64,000 bases of DNA from Siphonodentalium dalli. Its lineage: Eukaryota > Mollusca > Scaphopoda > Gadilida > Siphonodentaliidae. Of this stretch, positions 10,880 through 22,992 are shown one piece after another (positions within the stretch are counted from its first letter, which is position 1; every line of letters starts with the position of its first letter). The stretch covers positions 241,593,530-241,657,529 of the forward strand of contig CP136065.1 in NCBI GenBank assembly GCA_032622095.1, given 5' to 3'. The notes beneath the pieces were generated by a model. The model was not told the origin of the DNA. It saw only the letters and a list, made by a program, of their open reading frames with translations, and did no database searches. A program made the translations under genes and the position numbers.

Positions 10880-11435
10880 TTTACAATCGCCAAGGGATGA
10901 GTTAACATCTGCCGATCGTGATCGGCCTCTCGTTATGTTTGTCCATACCATCGTATGGTAAACATAGTGTCGACGGCCGGATTGATCACTCGTCGTTCGT
11001 TCGTCCGTCGGTCCGTCTGTCTGTCCGTAGACACTTTACGCATGGTGCGATAACTCAAACATTTTCAAGATCGGAACCAAGTTTTGTAAATGAGTTTCTC
11101 AGCGACAAATACAGATCGAGTTCGAATATGGCTTTGATCCGAGCCTTTTTATAGCCCTTTTTCGACTTAGAATTAACGCATGCTACATTAACTCAAAATT
11201 GATTTATCTGATCGGAACCAAATTTGGTATGTGAGTTTCTAAGCCCAAAATACAGATATAATTCAAATTTGTGTTTGATGCAAAATTTTTTAATGGAGTT
11301 ATGGTTCTTTCGAAAGTTTTTTTTAATTGTTTTAATCTTCGAAGATTCACATTGAATGTTATGGATTTTAGCGTCCAAGCTAATAACTATCGCCAAGGTA
11401 TGGGTTAAACATCTTCCGATCGTGATCAGCCTCTC
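10880..11435 (+). repeat. Dispersed repeat J, copy 2
   Basis: Body as at 9790, longer at the 3' side. It is bracketed by two similar segments, TCGCCAAGGGATGAGTTAA with GATCGTGATCGGCCTCTCGT (10888-10933) and TCGCCAAGGTATGGGTTAA with GATCGTGATCAGCCTCTCGT (11390-11437), which suggests tandem J units. Confidence 0.75.
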
Positions 11436-11509
11436 GTGTCATACGATGCTGTTAGGGCAAACTGATGCTGTTAACACAAAGTACCATTTTTAGCTCAACT
11501 TACTTTGTA

Positions 11510-12300
11510 AGTTTGAGCTATTGCCATGGTTTGGCGTCCGTCGTCCGTGTGTGCGTGTGTCAGTCAACAATTTCCTTTGGCGCGGGATACAGGTCGTACC
11601 TTTGGTCTGACCTTTATGAAATTTGTCATGAATGTTGAGATTGACATGTAGATGGGAACGAGTCATTTTGGGGTCATTCGGCCAAAAAACATGGCCGCTG
11701 GCGGCCATCTTGGATTTCAAAATTCAATCCATTGGCGTGGGCTACAGGTCGTACTGTTCGTCTGTTCATCATGAAATTTGTAATGGATGTTAATATTGAC
11801 ATGTAGATGGGAACGAGTCATTTTGGGGTCGTTCGGCCAAAAAACATGGCCGTCAGCAGCCATCTTGGATTTTACTCTTTGCATGACTAAATCCTTTGGC
11901 GCGGGCTACATGTCGTAGTTTTGGTCGGAACTTCATGAAATTTGTCACGGATGTTAACAATGACATGTAGATGGGAACGAGTGATATTGGGGTCATTTGT
12001 CTAAAAAAACATGGCCGCCAGCAGCCATCTTGGATTTTACTCTTTGCATGACTAAATCCTTTGGTGCGGGCTACAGGTCGTAGCTTTGATCAGATCATTA
12101 TGGGATTTGTAAAGGCTGTAGATGGGAACAGGTCATTTTGGGGTAATTCGAAAAAAAAACATGGCTGCCGGTGGCCATTTTAGAATTTACTCTTTGCATC
12201 ACTAAATCCTTTGGCACACCATTATCACCACATCCCTGATCCGATCATTATGAAACCTGTCATGAATGTTGATATTGACATGTATATCTAGTCTTACTTA
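11510..12300 (+). repeat. Repeat I array, ~150-165-bp unit, 4-5 units
   Basis: Each unit has TTTGGCGCGGGCTACAGGTC, a GTCATGAATGTTGA-like stretch, ACATGTAGATGGGAACGAG, TTTTGGGGTCATTCGG and ACATGGCCGC..GCCATCTTGGAT. The ATGG of the last block falls at 11691, 11846, 12011 and 12161. Confidence 0.9.
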
Positions 12301-12414
12301 GACATTTCAATTAGCACCTTTCCTATTCCTCCATTTACTGTCAACCATTAAATTATTCCCCTACCTAAGTTGAGCTACAGTGTCATTGGCACTTTCATTT
12401 AATTTATCTTTTTC

Positions 12415-12705
12415 GCGGTGTTCATTTAATCTGAACATATACACGAAAAGCCATTGTGTGTATCAAACATTCAAAAACATACTTATTGCAAATTATTTTT
12501 AATACTTGTTGTATTAGTTGTTGAAAATCGACTATAATCAAGATGGATATTCACGTCGTTTTAGAAACACCAGCGCAGGCATTATTATATATTTTGAAAA
12601 ATATATATGTTCTTGAATGTTTCATTTTTTCTCAAATCGCTCGGATTAGCCAAACACCTCGAAATGACAACTTAAAACAAAAATAACGGTACTTTTTCGT
12701 AACGG
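12415..12705 (-). mobile_element. Family F element, partial
   Basis: Shares TTTTTCGCGGTGTTC, AACATTCAAAAACATA, GTTGAAAATCGACTATA and the end ATAACGGTACTTTTTCGTAA with the longer copy at 56499-57131. Confidence 0.65.
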
Positions 12706-12709
12706 GATT

Positions 12710-13695
12710 AGATTGGCCTTTCCGCATCATATCAATTCAGCAGGACCACCAGCATCATATCATATTAACACGACCACTTGACCAGGGATGAGTTCCTACA
12801 CAGTGGTCTGTTTACTGTAACTTAGTCTGTAAGGGAATCAGGTGTGTGGAGTTAGAATCCAGTTCCCAGTTCCCAGTACCCAGTTCAAAACGTAGTCAAA
12901 ACATTAGACTATCTTATTATGATAGACTGGGAGGTAGACCCCGAAGCCACGACAAATAGTTTTCATGGCTGGCTCAACCGATTTTCGTGGCTGGTTAGCT
13001 AGCTAAGCCGGCTCGGTCACGACGTTCGTGGCTGACGAAATATGGCGGCTCAGCCGGCTGAGATGTTATCATTCAGCGTATTTCCGTTTCCGAAATGTTC
13101 CTAATCCCCTGTTATCGGTTATAGATGACGTTTTTTTTAGCGTTTGTGGTGAACCCGTAGAATTCCAGACCACACGTAATCTTTTGATGTTGGGCTTTTC
13201 CATTACGGCGAAATTCACGAAGGACTGGCATGGATATACTATGTAGTTTCCCATCTAATCGGTATAAGTAGTTACATTGGGACTTCTGTCGACTTCAGAC
13301 TGCTATCATCACTGCCATCTTGCGATATATGCATGCATCATTGCATGATGAACCGGATAGTAATGATATATACTATTTCAAACTATTTTCTATTCTTATG
13401 TGACAAATGCCAGTGATGTCTGAGACTGGGTGTTGTCGATATAAACAATTTATATTTTAACCCTTTCAATACCGAATGGATGCGCCCATTCAGTTATATG
13501 AAAGCATGCATTGGGATAGTCTATTCCACATTAAGGGGCCAGATGTTCGGATAATATAACAACCATGCGAGTATGCCAATATTAGGCAATGCGGTTTAGT
13601 TCTTTGCGATTCACAGTACAGTTGTGCTTGACATATAAGCCCATGCACATGGCTCAGCCATTTTACAATTCCGGCGGCGGAGATTTTTAAATGTG
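12710..13695. other. No gene seen
   Basis: Includes a triple CCCAGT-type micro-repeat near 12862 and a TGGCTGG-rich patch around 12965-13050. The overlapping opposite-strand open frames at about 13030-13250 have no recognisable product. Confidence 0.4.
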
Positions 13696-13711
13696 GCTGG
13701 CGTTAGAAATA

Positions 13712-13806
13712 ATATGGCTGGCGGCGGCTTGTGGCCAATATGGCTGGCGGCGGCTTGTGGCCAATATGGCTGGCGGCGGCTTGTGGCCAATATGGCTGGC
13801 GGCGGC
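13712..13806 (+). repeat. GC-rich minisatellite, 26-bp unit
   Basis: AATATGGCTGGCGGCGGCTT plus GTGGCC occurs three times plus a partial. Open frames across it on both strands are a by-product of the GC-rich repeat. Confidence 0.9.
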
Positions 13807-13849
13807 GGCGTACGATGGCGGCTTCGGGCTCTACTGGGAGGTGGCGAGT

Positions 13850-15035
13850 ATAGTTCGTTGTTTTCGCAGTAACTCACATCTGTCGGTGGGAGGGGTGCCT
13901 GATTTGGGTTCACGATAATTGGTGGCTCCTCTACCCGACATCCACATCAAATGAATTATACCCCCTGGGTGGACCGAGAGGGACGGATTTCGAATATGAT
14001 TCTGAATAGTACGTCAGAATTCAATTCGCCAATTCTCGAGTTGGCTGTCGTTATTTTGGCCGGGGAGGTGCATGATGGGTTTGCTATTCCATTTGGGCGC
14101 AAATATAACTGCGTCCTCTGTATATATAGAACCTATATTCACTGTGAGGGCCAGAGGAGGGGTACACGAGATGGGCGGTCGGGGCACAGGAGAGAGGGGC
14201 GGTTGGTTGCTGGAAGCTGAATATGAAACTGAGTTGGGTGTGGTCTTCGAAAGATCAAACATTCACATACAACCACTCTCCCGTTGATAGAATCCACACA
14301 AAAAATGTGACGGACCATGACGAGCGGTTCTGATTTTGGATAGGACTCTGGAAAGCCAGAAGATAGTTCGTTGTTTCCTTAATCAATCGCAGTCTGTTGG
14401 TGGGAGGGAGTGGAATATTTGGGTTCTGATCGATCCGCAGATTCTCTACCAGATCCCCACTTCAATTCACTTAGGACCCCGGGGAGGCCCCACCAGGGGC
14501 GGATGTTGAATAGGACTCTGTACACCAATTGGGAGCCAGATGCCGGTTCGTTATTTTCGCAATAACTCTCAATATGTCGGTGAAGTGGGTACAGCAGTTG
14601 GGTTCTTGACCAATGGCGGCTCATCTACCCGACCAATACGTCATATGACTTATAGTCCCCCCCCCAGAGCACCGTGGGGGCGGATTTCGAATAGGATTCT
14701 GAATAGTACGCCAGAATCCAATTCGCCAAATCTCGAATTGCTGTCGTTATATGGGCCTGGAGGTGCGCGATGGGTTTGCTATTCCATTTGACGAAATGTC
14801 ACTGCGCCCCTCTGTATAGAATATATATTCCCCAGGAGGGTCCGATGGGTTGCATGAGAGGGGCGGTCTGGATATCGGAAGCTGAATGTGAAACTGGGTG
14901 TGCGCTTCAAACCACATAGAAACACTATCCCGTTGATAGATTTCACAAAAAAAAATGGGGAGGGACCACGAAGAGCGTTTCTGATTTTAAATAAGACTCT
15001 GGAAACCAGAAGAGAGTTCGTTGTTTCCATATTTC
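13850..15035 (+). repeat. Decayed tandem array K
   Basis: Units begin with AGTTCGTTGTTTTCGC-like motifs at about 13853, 14363, 14546 and 15014. Within units recur TGTCGGTG, GGATTTCGAATA, GATTCTGAATAGTACG, TGGGTTTGCTATTCCATTTG and CCCGTTGATAGA. Unit lengths are unequal (about 510, 183 and 468 bp), so internal deletions occurred. Several open frames run through it, but they differ between units and I treat them as non-coding. Confidence 0.8.
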
Positions 15036-15283
15036 CGGTTAAACTATATATCGACCTGCATGAAAAATGTTTTTTTTGTTTTTTTTAAACCACTTTTTTC
15101 TTCTAATACGAACATAGCTCTCATAGTGTGAGGGTAAACACACGTTGTGATAATACTATATTATAGTTTATTACATTGGTTATAAGGATAAAGATTTCCC
15201 CCTTCAAATTGATTGCTTGAAATTGAGATTTTTTTAACATTCACGAATGGGGCCTCCTTAAGTCACAAACTTCGTTATAATTA

Positions 15284-15577
15284 ATGAAAACTGTCCTATT
15301 TCAGGCGATGCCGCGTGCAGAAAAAAATGAAAACAGCGGCAACATAGCGGTCTACATTGGCAGCACCATATATTATGCAGAATTCAAATTTTTGCTGCAC
15401 AGTCAGAAATCGACCATGCAGTTTTCAATAATTACAACGATTTTCTTTTGTAATGAGATTCGCATTGTGTGTTTGAGACACCAGATAATCTTACATGAGT
15501 ATCGCCAAGGACGTGGAATATACAAGTGGAATAAGATAAATGTGGCCTTCAAGTGTGGTGCGGACCTGAAGACTTAA
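15284..15577 (+). CDS. Hypothetical open frame, 97 codons
   Basis: Unrecognised. A CTATTTCAG acceptor-like tract at about 15297-15304 lies just inside the frame, so a spliced exon starting near 15305 is conceivable. No domain or conserved motif is visible, and there is no nearby repeat relationship. Could be chance. Confidence 0.12.
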   Translation: MKTVLFQAMPRAEKNENSGNIAVYIGSTIYYAEFKFLLHSQKSTMQFSIITTIFFCNEIRIVCLRHQIILHEYRQGRGIYKWNKINVAFKCGADLKT

Positions 15578-15579
15578 AT

Positions 15580-16185
15580 GTATTTTTGTTGTCGGGGATC
15601 ATATTATGTGCGGTTAGGACATGCATAATCTCAGTATTCACGGTGCATGCATTGATTGGCATACACCCCTATTCATTCTGATGGGGGTCCTGGTTCCTCT
15701 CCGGTGGCCAGTCAAAAATGGTAATCAATTAAAACAATCGACGCCTGAATTTGCCTGTAGTTAGACCTCTAGACGCTACACTTCCCTACTGTCAGTCAGT
15801 TAAAGACTAATGATCATAAAAAAACTAAAATCAGGGCTGTTAGGTGCCGCAGTTCGGAAATTTGAAGCAACGATTGGGGGGGGGTGGCGCAGTTGGAAAT
15901 TCAAAGGTGGATCCCCCAACGAAGACTGTAGCCACGTCCTTAATAATAAGTATATGCAACATAATTATACATTTACATCTCTTAATTGTTCGACTGCAAG
16001 GGTGAAAATTAATACATTCAGCAGTGAATTGTTGATCAAGTTGAGTTTTATACCCTGCTACGAATCTCTGCACCATTCCCAGGGGTGCCGAAATCAACGA
16101 AGGGCAAGGGGCACAATGCCAGAAAAGCGCACTATTTTAACCAGAAATACTGTATAAATGCCGAATGGGCCATGTTTTGGTAAAC
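15580..16185. other. No gene seen
   Basis: No repeat relationship that I could place. Open frames on both strands overlap and show no recognisable motif. Confidence 0.4.
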
Positions 16186-16189
16186 ACAG

Positions 16190-16430
16190 TATGTTAAAGC
16201 ACGTCCCATGGCAGGAGCTGCGATATTGTAGCATTAAGATCCTGTACCAGTTCATCCATACATATGAGTCTCCAACAGAGAGCCTCGCATATAAATTATA
16301 AGATAATGTACTGGTTTACAAGGTCAATGTAAATATTGTTAAGCAAATGTATTATCTTATATATGCGAGGCTCCCTATATAAGAGAATGTATTGGTAAAG
16401 GGTTTTCGTAATATTTAAAGAAGCTCTAGA
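16190..16430 (+). repeat. Old diverged family D twin hairpin
   Basis: Two stretches resemble the D hairpin (CATATGAGTCTCC..GCCTCGCATATAAA and TTATCTTATATATGCGAGGC..TATATAAGAGAATGTATTGG), separated by about 60 bp. The arms no longer pair perfectly. Confidence 0.6.
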
Positions 16431-16504
16431 CGTGGAAGGGTTAAAGCACGCTCACATTAAACTACTAGAATGGTTCTACTTTTCTTTTATGATAATATAA
16501 CAAT

Positions 16505-16745
16505 GATATTTATTGTATAGGTGCATAAAGACACCAAGGATCTCCTAAATGTGCAAAAAGACACCAGGATCTCATAAACGTACAAAAAGCAACATAATCT
16601 CATAAACGTGCAAAAAGATACCCAGGATCTCCTAAACGTGCAAAAAGACACACAGAATCTCTCAAACGTGCAAAAAGACACAGGATCTTCTACGTGAAAA
16701 ACACACCCAGGCACTCATAAATGTGCAAAGAGACACACAACATCT
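16505..16745 (-). repeat. Short decayed satellite array, inverse orientation
   Basis: About eight units of the type AAAAAGACACCCAGGATCTC plus ATAAACGTGC, each different. Reverse-complemented, the unit matches the 29-bp satellite monomer that starts 170 bp to the right. Confidence 0.85.
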
Positions 16746-16917
16746 CAATTAAAGTCGATTCAAGAATAAGGAACTGCGGTGCCAATCAAACTCAAAGCGA
16801 ATGAAATGCACGTTAAATTCTGTTGAAATTCTACTCCGTTCGAAACAAATACTTGTAATAATAAAAATAAGCGGATGATTAATTATAAAATCGCGTTTGT
16901 TTAAATAAGATTTCGAT

Positions 16918-19900
16918 ATGCTGGATGTCTTTTTCTCGTTTAAGAGATCCTGTGTGTCTTTTTCTCGTTTAAGAGATCCTGGGTGTCTTTTAAGAGATCC
17001 TGGATGTCTTTTTCTCGTTTAAGAGATCCTGGATGTCTTTTTCTCGTTTAAGAAATCCTGTGTGTCTCTTTCTCATTTAAGAGATCTTGTGTGTCTCTTT
17101 CTCATTTAAGATATCCTGGGTGTCTCTTTCTCATTTAAGAGATCACGTGTGTCTCTTTCTCGTTTAAGAGATCCTGGGTGTCTTTTTCTCATTTAAGAGA
17201 TCCTGGGTGTCTCTTTCTCGTTTAAGAGATCCTGGGTGTCTTTTTCTCGTTTAAGAGATCCTGGGTGTCTTTTTCTCGTTTAAGAGATCCTGGGTGTCTC
17301 TTTCTCATTTAAGATATCCTGGATGTCTCTTTCTCATTTAAGAGATCCTGGGTGTCTTTTTCTCATTTAAGAGATCCTGTGTGTCTCTTTCTCGTTTAAG
17401 AGATCCTGGGTGTCTCTTTCTCATTTAAGATATCCTGAGTGTATTTTTCTCGTTTAATAGATCCTGTGTGTCTTTTTCTCATTTAAGATATCCTGAGTGT
17501 ATTTTTCTCGTTTAATAGATCCTGTGTGTCTTTTTCTCGTTTAAGATATCATGGGTGTCTCTTTCTCATTTAAGAGATCCTGGGTGTCTTTTTCTCGTTT
17601 AAGAGATCCTGGGTGTCTCTTTCTCATTTAAGAGATCCTGGATGTCTTTTTCTCGTTTAAGAGATCCTGGGTGTCTCTTTCTCATTTAAGAGATCCCGTG
17701 TGTCTCTTTCTTGTTTAAGAGATCATGTGTGTCTCTTTCTCGTTTAAGAGATCCTGTGTGTCTCTTTCTCGTTTAAGAGATCCCGTGTGTCTCTTTCTTG
17801 TTTAAGAGATCATGTGTGTCTCTTTCTCGTTTAAGAGATCATGTGTGTCTCTTTCTCGTTTAAGAGATCCTGGGTGTCTCTTTCTCATTTAAGAGATCCT
17901 GTGTGTCTTTTTCTCGTTTAAGAGATCCTGAGTGTCTCTTTCTCGTTTAAGAGATCCTGGGTGTCTTTTTCTCGTTTAAGAGATCCTGGGTGTCTCTTTC
18001 TCATTTAAGAGATCCTGGGTGTCTCTTTCTCATTTAAGAGATCGTGTGTGTCTCTTTCTCGTTTAAGAGATCCTGGGTGTCTCGTTCTCGTTTAAGAGAG
18101 CCTGGGTGTCTACTTCTCATTTAAGAGATCATGGGTGTCTCTTTCTCATTTAAGAGATCCTGGGTGTCTCTTTCTCGTTTAAGAGATCCTGGGTGTCTCT
18201 TTCTCATTTAAGAGATCATGTGTGTCTCTTTCTCGTTTAAGAGATCCTGGGTGTCTCTTTCTCGTTTAAGAGATCCTGGGTAACTCTTTCTCGTTTAAGA
18301 GATCCTGGGTGTCTTTTTCTCGTTTAAGAGATCGTGTGTGTCTCTTTCTCGTTTAAGAGATCCTGGGTGTCTCTTTCTCGTTTAAGAGATCGTGTGTGTC
18401 TCTTTCTCGTTTAAGAGATCCTGGGTGTCTCTTTCTCGTTTAAGAGATCCCGTGTGTCTCTTTCTCGTTTAAGAGATCCTGGGTGTCTCTTTCTCGTTTA
18501 AGAGATCCTGGGTGTCTTTTTCTCATTTAAGAGATCCTGTGTGTCTCTTACTCGTTTAAGAGATCTTGGGTGTCTTTTTCTCGTTTAAGAGATCCTGTGT
18601 GTCTCTTTCTCGTTTAAGAGATCCTGGGTGTCTCTTTCTCGTTTAAGAGATCCTGGGTGTCTCTTTCTCGTTTAAGAGATCGTGTGTGTCTCTTTCTCGT
18701 TTAAGAGATCCTGGGTGTCTCTTTCTCGTTTAAGAGATCCCGTGTGTCTCTTTCTCGTTTAAGAGATCCTGGGTGTCTCTTTCTCGTTTAAGAGATCCTG
18801 GGTGTCTTTTTCTCATTTAAGAGATCCTGTGTGTCTCTTTCTCGTTTAAGAGATCCTGTGTGTCTCTTTCTCATTTAAGAGATCCTGGGTGTCTCTTTCT
18901 CGTTTAAGAGATCCTGGGTGTCTCTTTCTCGTTTAAGAGATCATGTGTGTCTCTTTCTCGTTTAAGAGATCATGTGTGTCTCTTTCTCGTTTAAGAGATC
19001 CTGGGTGTCTCTTTCTCGTTTAAGAGATCTTGGGTGTCTTTTTCTCATTTAAGAGATCCTGGGTGTCTCTTTCTCGTTTAAGAGATCCTGTGTGTCTCTT
19101 TCTCATTTAAGAGATCCTGGGTGTCTCTTTCTCGTTTAAGAGATCCTGGGTGTCTCTTTCTCGTTTAAGAGATCATGTGTGTCTCTTTCTCGTTTAAGAG
19201 ATCATGTGTGTCTCTTTCTCGTTTAAGAGATCCTGGGTGTCTCTTTCTCGTTTAAGAGATCCTGTGTGTCTCTTTCTCGTTTAAGAGATCATGTGTGTCT
19301 CTTTCTCGTTTAAGAGATCCTGGGTGTCTCTTTCTCGTTTAAGAGATCCTGTGTGTCTCTTTCTCGTTTAAGAGATCCTGGGTGTCTTTTTCTCGTTTAA
19401 GAGATCGTGTGTGTCTCTTTCTCGTTTAAGAGATCCTGTGTGTCTCTTTCTCGTTTAAGAGATCGTGTGTGTCTCTTTCTCGTTTAAGGGATCCTGGGTT
19501 TCTCTTTCTCGTTTAAGAGATCCTGGGTGTCTCTTTCTCGTTTAAGAGATCCTGGGTGTCTTTTTCTCATTTAAGAGATCCTGTGTGTCTCTTACTCGTT
19601 TAAGAGATCCTGGGTGTCTCTTTCTCGTTTAAGAGATCCTGGGTGTCTCTTTCTCGTTTAAGAGATCATGTGTGTCTCTTTCTCGTTTAAGAGATCCTGG
19701 GTGTCTCTTTCTCGTCTAAGAGATCCTGGGTGTCTCTTTCTCGTTTAAGAGATCCTGGGTGTCTTTTTCTCGTTTAAGAGATCGTGTGTGTCTCTTTCTC
19801 GTTTAAGAGATCCTGTGTGTCTCTTTCTCGTTTAAGAGATCCCGTGTGTCTCTTTCTTGTTTAAGAGATCATGTGTGTCTCTTTCTCGTTTAAGAGATCA

Positions 19901-22466
19901 TGTGTGTCTCTTTCTCGTTTAAGAGATCCTGGGTGTCTCTTTCTCATTTAAGAGATCCTGTGTGTCTTTTTCTCGTTTAAGAGATCCTGAGTGTCTCTTT
20001 CTCGTTTAAGAGATCCTGGGTGTCTTTTTCTCGTTTAAGAGATCCTGGGTGTCTCTTTCTCATTTAAGAGATCCTGGGTGTCTCTTTCTCATTTAAGAGA
20101 TCGTGTGTGTCTCTTTCTCGTTTAAGAGATCCTGGGTGTCTCTTTCTCGTTTAAGAGAGCCTGGGTGTCTACTTCTCATTTAAGAGATCATGGGTGTCTC
20201 TTTCTCATTTAAGAGATCCTGGGTGTCTCTTTCTCGTTTAAGAGATCCTGGGTGTCTCTTTCTCATTTAAGAGATCATGTGTGTCTCTTTCTCGTTTAAG
20301 AGATCCTGGGTGTCTCTTTCTCGTTTAAGAGATCCTGGGTGTCTCTTTCTCGTTTAAGAGATCCTGGGTGTCTTTTTCTCGTTTAAGAGATCGTGTGTGT
20401 CTCTTTCTCGTTTAAGAGATCCTGGGTGTCTCTTTCTCGTTTAAGAGATCGTGTGTGTCTCTTTCTCGTTTAAGAGATCCTGTGTGTCTCTTTCTCGTTT
20501 AAGAGATCCCGTGTGTCTCTTTCTCGTTTAAGAGATCCTGGGTGTCTCTTTCTCGTTTAAGAGATCCTGGGTGTCTTTTTCTCATTTAAGAGATCCTGTG
20601 TGTCTCTTACTCGTTTAAGAGATCTTGGGTGTCTTTTTCTCGTTTAAGAGATCCTGTGTGTCTCTTTCTCGTTTAAGAGATCCTGGGTGTCTCTTTCTCG
20701 TTTAAGAGATCCTGGGTGTCTCTTTCTCGTTTAAGAGATCGTGTGTGTCTCTTTCTCGTTTAAGAGATCCTGGGTGTCTCTTTCTCGTTTAAGAGATCCC
20801 GTGTGTCTCTTTCTCGTTTAAGAGATCCTGGGTGTCTCTTTCTCGTTTAAGAGATCCTGGGTGTCTTTTTCTCATTTAAGAGATCCTGTGTGTCTCTTTC
20901 TCGTTTAAGAGATCCTGTGTGTCTCTTTCTCATTTAAGAGATCCTGGGTGTCTCTTTCTCGTTTAAGAGATCCTGGGTGTCTCTTTCTCGTTTAAGAGAT
21001 CATGTGTGTCTCTTTCTCGTTTAAGAGATCATGTGTGTCTCTTTCTCGTTTAAGAGATCCTGGGTGTCTCTTTCTCGTTTAAGAGATCTTGGGTGTCTTT
21101 TTCTCATTTAAGAGATCCTGGGTGTCTCTTTCTCGTTTAAGAGATCCTGTGTGTCTCTTTCTCATTTAAGAGATCCTGGGTGTCTCTTTCTCGTTTAAGA
21201 GATCCTGGGTGTCTCTTTCTCGTTTAAGAGATCATGTGTGTCTCTTTCTCGTTTAAGAGATCATGTGTGTCTCTTTCTCGTTTAAGAGATCCTGGGTGTC
21301 TCTTTCTCGTTTAAGAGATCCTGGGTGTCTCTTTCTCGTTTAAGAGATCATGTGTGTCTCTTTCTCGTTTAAGAGATCCTGGGTGTCTCTTTCTCGTTTA
21401 AGAGATCCTGTGTGTCTCTTTCTCGTTTAAGAGATCCTGGGTGTCTTTTTCTCGTTTAAGAGATCGTGTGTGTCTCTTTCTCGTTTAAGAGATCCTGTGT
21501 GTCTCTTTCTCGTTTAAGAGATCGTGTGTGTCTCTTTCTCGTTTAAGGGATCCTGGGTTTCTCTTTCTCGTTTAAGAGATCCTGGGTGTCTCTTTCTCGT
21601 TTAAGAGATCCTGGGTGTCTTTTTCTCATTTAAGAGATCCTGTGTGTCTCTTACTCGTTTAAGAGATCCTGGGTGTCTCTTTCTCGTTTAAGAGATCCTG
21701 GGTGTCTCTTTCTCGTTTAAGAGATCATGTGTGTCTCTTTCTCGTTTAAGAGATCCTGGGTGTCTCTTTCTCGTCTAAGAGATCCTGGGTGTCTCTTTCT
21801 CGTTTAAGAGATCCTGGGTGTCTTTTTCTCGTTTAAGAGATCGTGTGTGTCTCTTTCTCGTTTAAGAGATCCTGTGTGTCTCTTTCTCGTTTAAGAGATC
21901 GTGTGTGTCTCTTTCTCGTTTAAGGGATCCTGGGTTTCTCTTTCTCGTTTAAGAGATCCTGGGTGTCTCTTTCTCGTTTAAGAGATCCTGGGTGTCTTTT
22001 TCTCATTTAAGAGATCCTGTGTGTCTCTTACTCGTTTAAGAGATCTTGTGTGTCTTTTTCTCATTTAAGAGATCCTGGGTGTCTCTTTCTCGTTTAAGAG
22101 ATCCTGGATGTCTTTTTCTCATTTAAGAGATCCCGGGTGTCTTTTTCTCATTTAAGAGATCCTGGGTGTCTTTTTCTCATTTAAGAGATCCTGTGTGTCT
22201 CTTTCTCATTTAAGAGATCCTGGGTGTCTTTTCCTCGTTTAAGAGATCCTGGGTGTCTTTTCCTCGTTTAAGAGATCCTGGGTGTCTCTTTCTCATTTAA
22301 GAGATCCTGTGTGTCTCTTTCTCATTTAAGAGATCCTGGGTGTCTCTTTCTCGTTTAAGAGATCCTGTGTGTCTCTTTCTCGTTTAAGAGATCCTGTGTG
22401 TCTCTTTCTCGTTTAAGAGATCCTGGGTGTCTCTTTCTCATTTAAGAGATCCTGGGTGTCTTTTTG
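16918..22466 (+). repeat. Satellite array, 29-bp monomer, ~190 copies
   Basis: The monomer reads GAGATCCTGGGTGTCTCTTT plus CTCGTTTAA. Variation is confined mainly to a few sites: CTCTTT/TTTTT, CGTTT/CATTT, and CCTGGG/CCTGTG/CATGTG/CGTGTG/CCCGTG. Phase is kept over about 5.5 kb. The unit is not a multiple of three and contains TAA, so it is not coding. The left edge is more heterogeneous than the centre, as expected when unequal exchange homogenises the middle. Confidence 0.97.
17742..21897 (+). repeat. Higher-order repeat, 71 monomers (2,059 bp), two copies
   Basis: Rare monomer variants recur at an exact spacing: AGAGAGCCTGGG at 18094 and 20153, AAGGGATCCTGGGTT at 19486 and 21545, and TTTCTTGTTT ending at 17800 and 19859. 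Each pair is 2,059 bp apart, which is 71 x 29. Shorter periods also occur: the AAGGGATCC variant recurs 377 bp (13 monomers) on at 21922, and CCCGTG variants at about 18449 and 18739 are 290 bp (10 monomers) apart. Confidence 0.92.
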
Positions 22467-22615
22467 CACGATACCATGCGACAATGACCAATTCAGAAGG
22501 GCAAGTACATGTAGCCCATAGAGATCATATTCCACCAGTACAAAACCTGGGACCTTTTTGATGTTCTGACCCATTCTGACAGAGAACTTTATAACATTGA
22601 GCAAAATGTCTGTGC
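22467..22615 (+). repeat. Satellite right flank and family G fragment
   Basis: First a flank also found at 107-140, then AGAGATCATATTCCACCAGT, ACAAAACCTGGGAC and GTTCTGACCCATTCTGACA, matching family G at 60233-60330. Confidence 0.75.
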
Positions 22616-22619
22616 CACT

Positions 22620-22990
22620 TTAAACGTCACTACAATACGGAGTATCACCAATTAGCGGTGATGTTAAATCTGTGTTTCTCCAACAGTTCGATAACCCAAG
22701 AGGAATCGCATACATTCGCCCCATCGATCAAGTTAAACGGTTCTTTGAGTCGGCCATTCAAACAGATTATTTCGTTGAAGGCCCATGAATAGTTCTACAC
22801 AAAATCGATGTTTTCAGCACAACAGAACACCGCGCATTCTAAAGGTCAGGGTTTATTACAATTCTTTGCTTAGTTGTTTGTGTGTTCCGGTGCCGTATTT
22901 ATGAACCCGGAGATTATAAACCCATTGATATATTGCCCAGATTGAGTCTGGAACGATCCTTGAAGAGTTTTTGAGAGTATATACGTATTG
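22620..22990. other. No gene seen
   Basis: No repeat or coding signal identified. Confidence 0.4.
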
Positions 22991-22992
22991 AC

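Noticed and set aside
13611-13913. 100-codon minus-strand proline-rich frame
   Set aside because: Produced by the GC-rich 26-bp minisatellite. Both strands are open there for compositional reasons.
16918-22466. CRISPR-like regular short repeats
   Set aside because: The 29-bp units abut directly with no unique spacers, and the surrounding genome is animal. It is a satellite.
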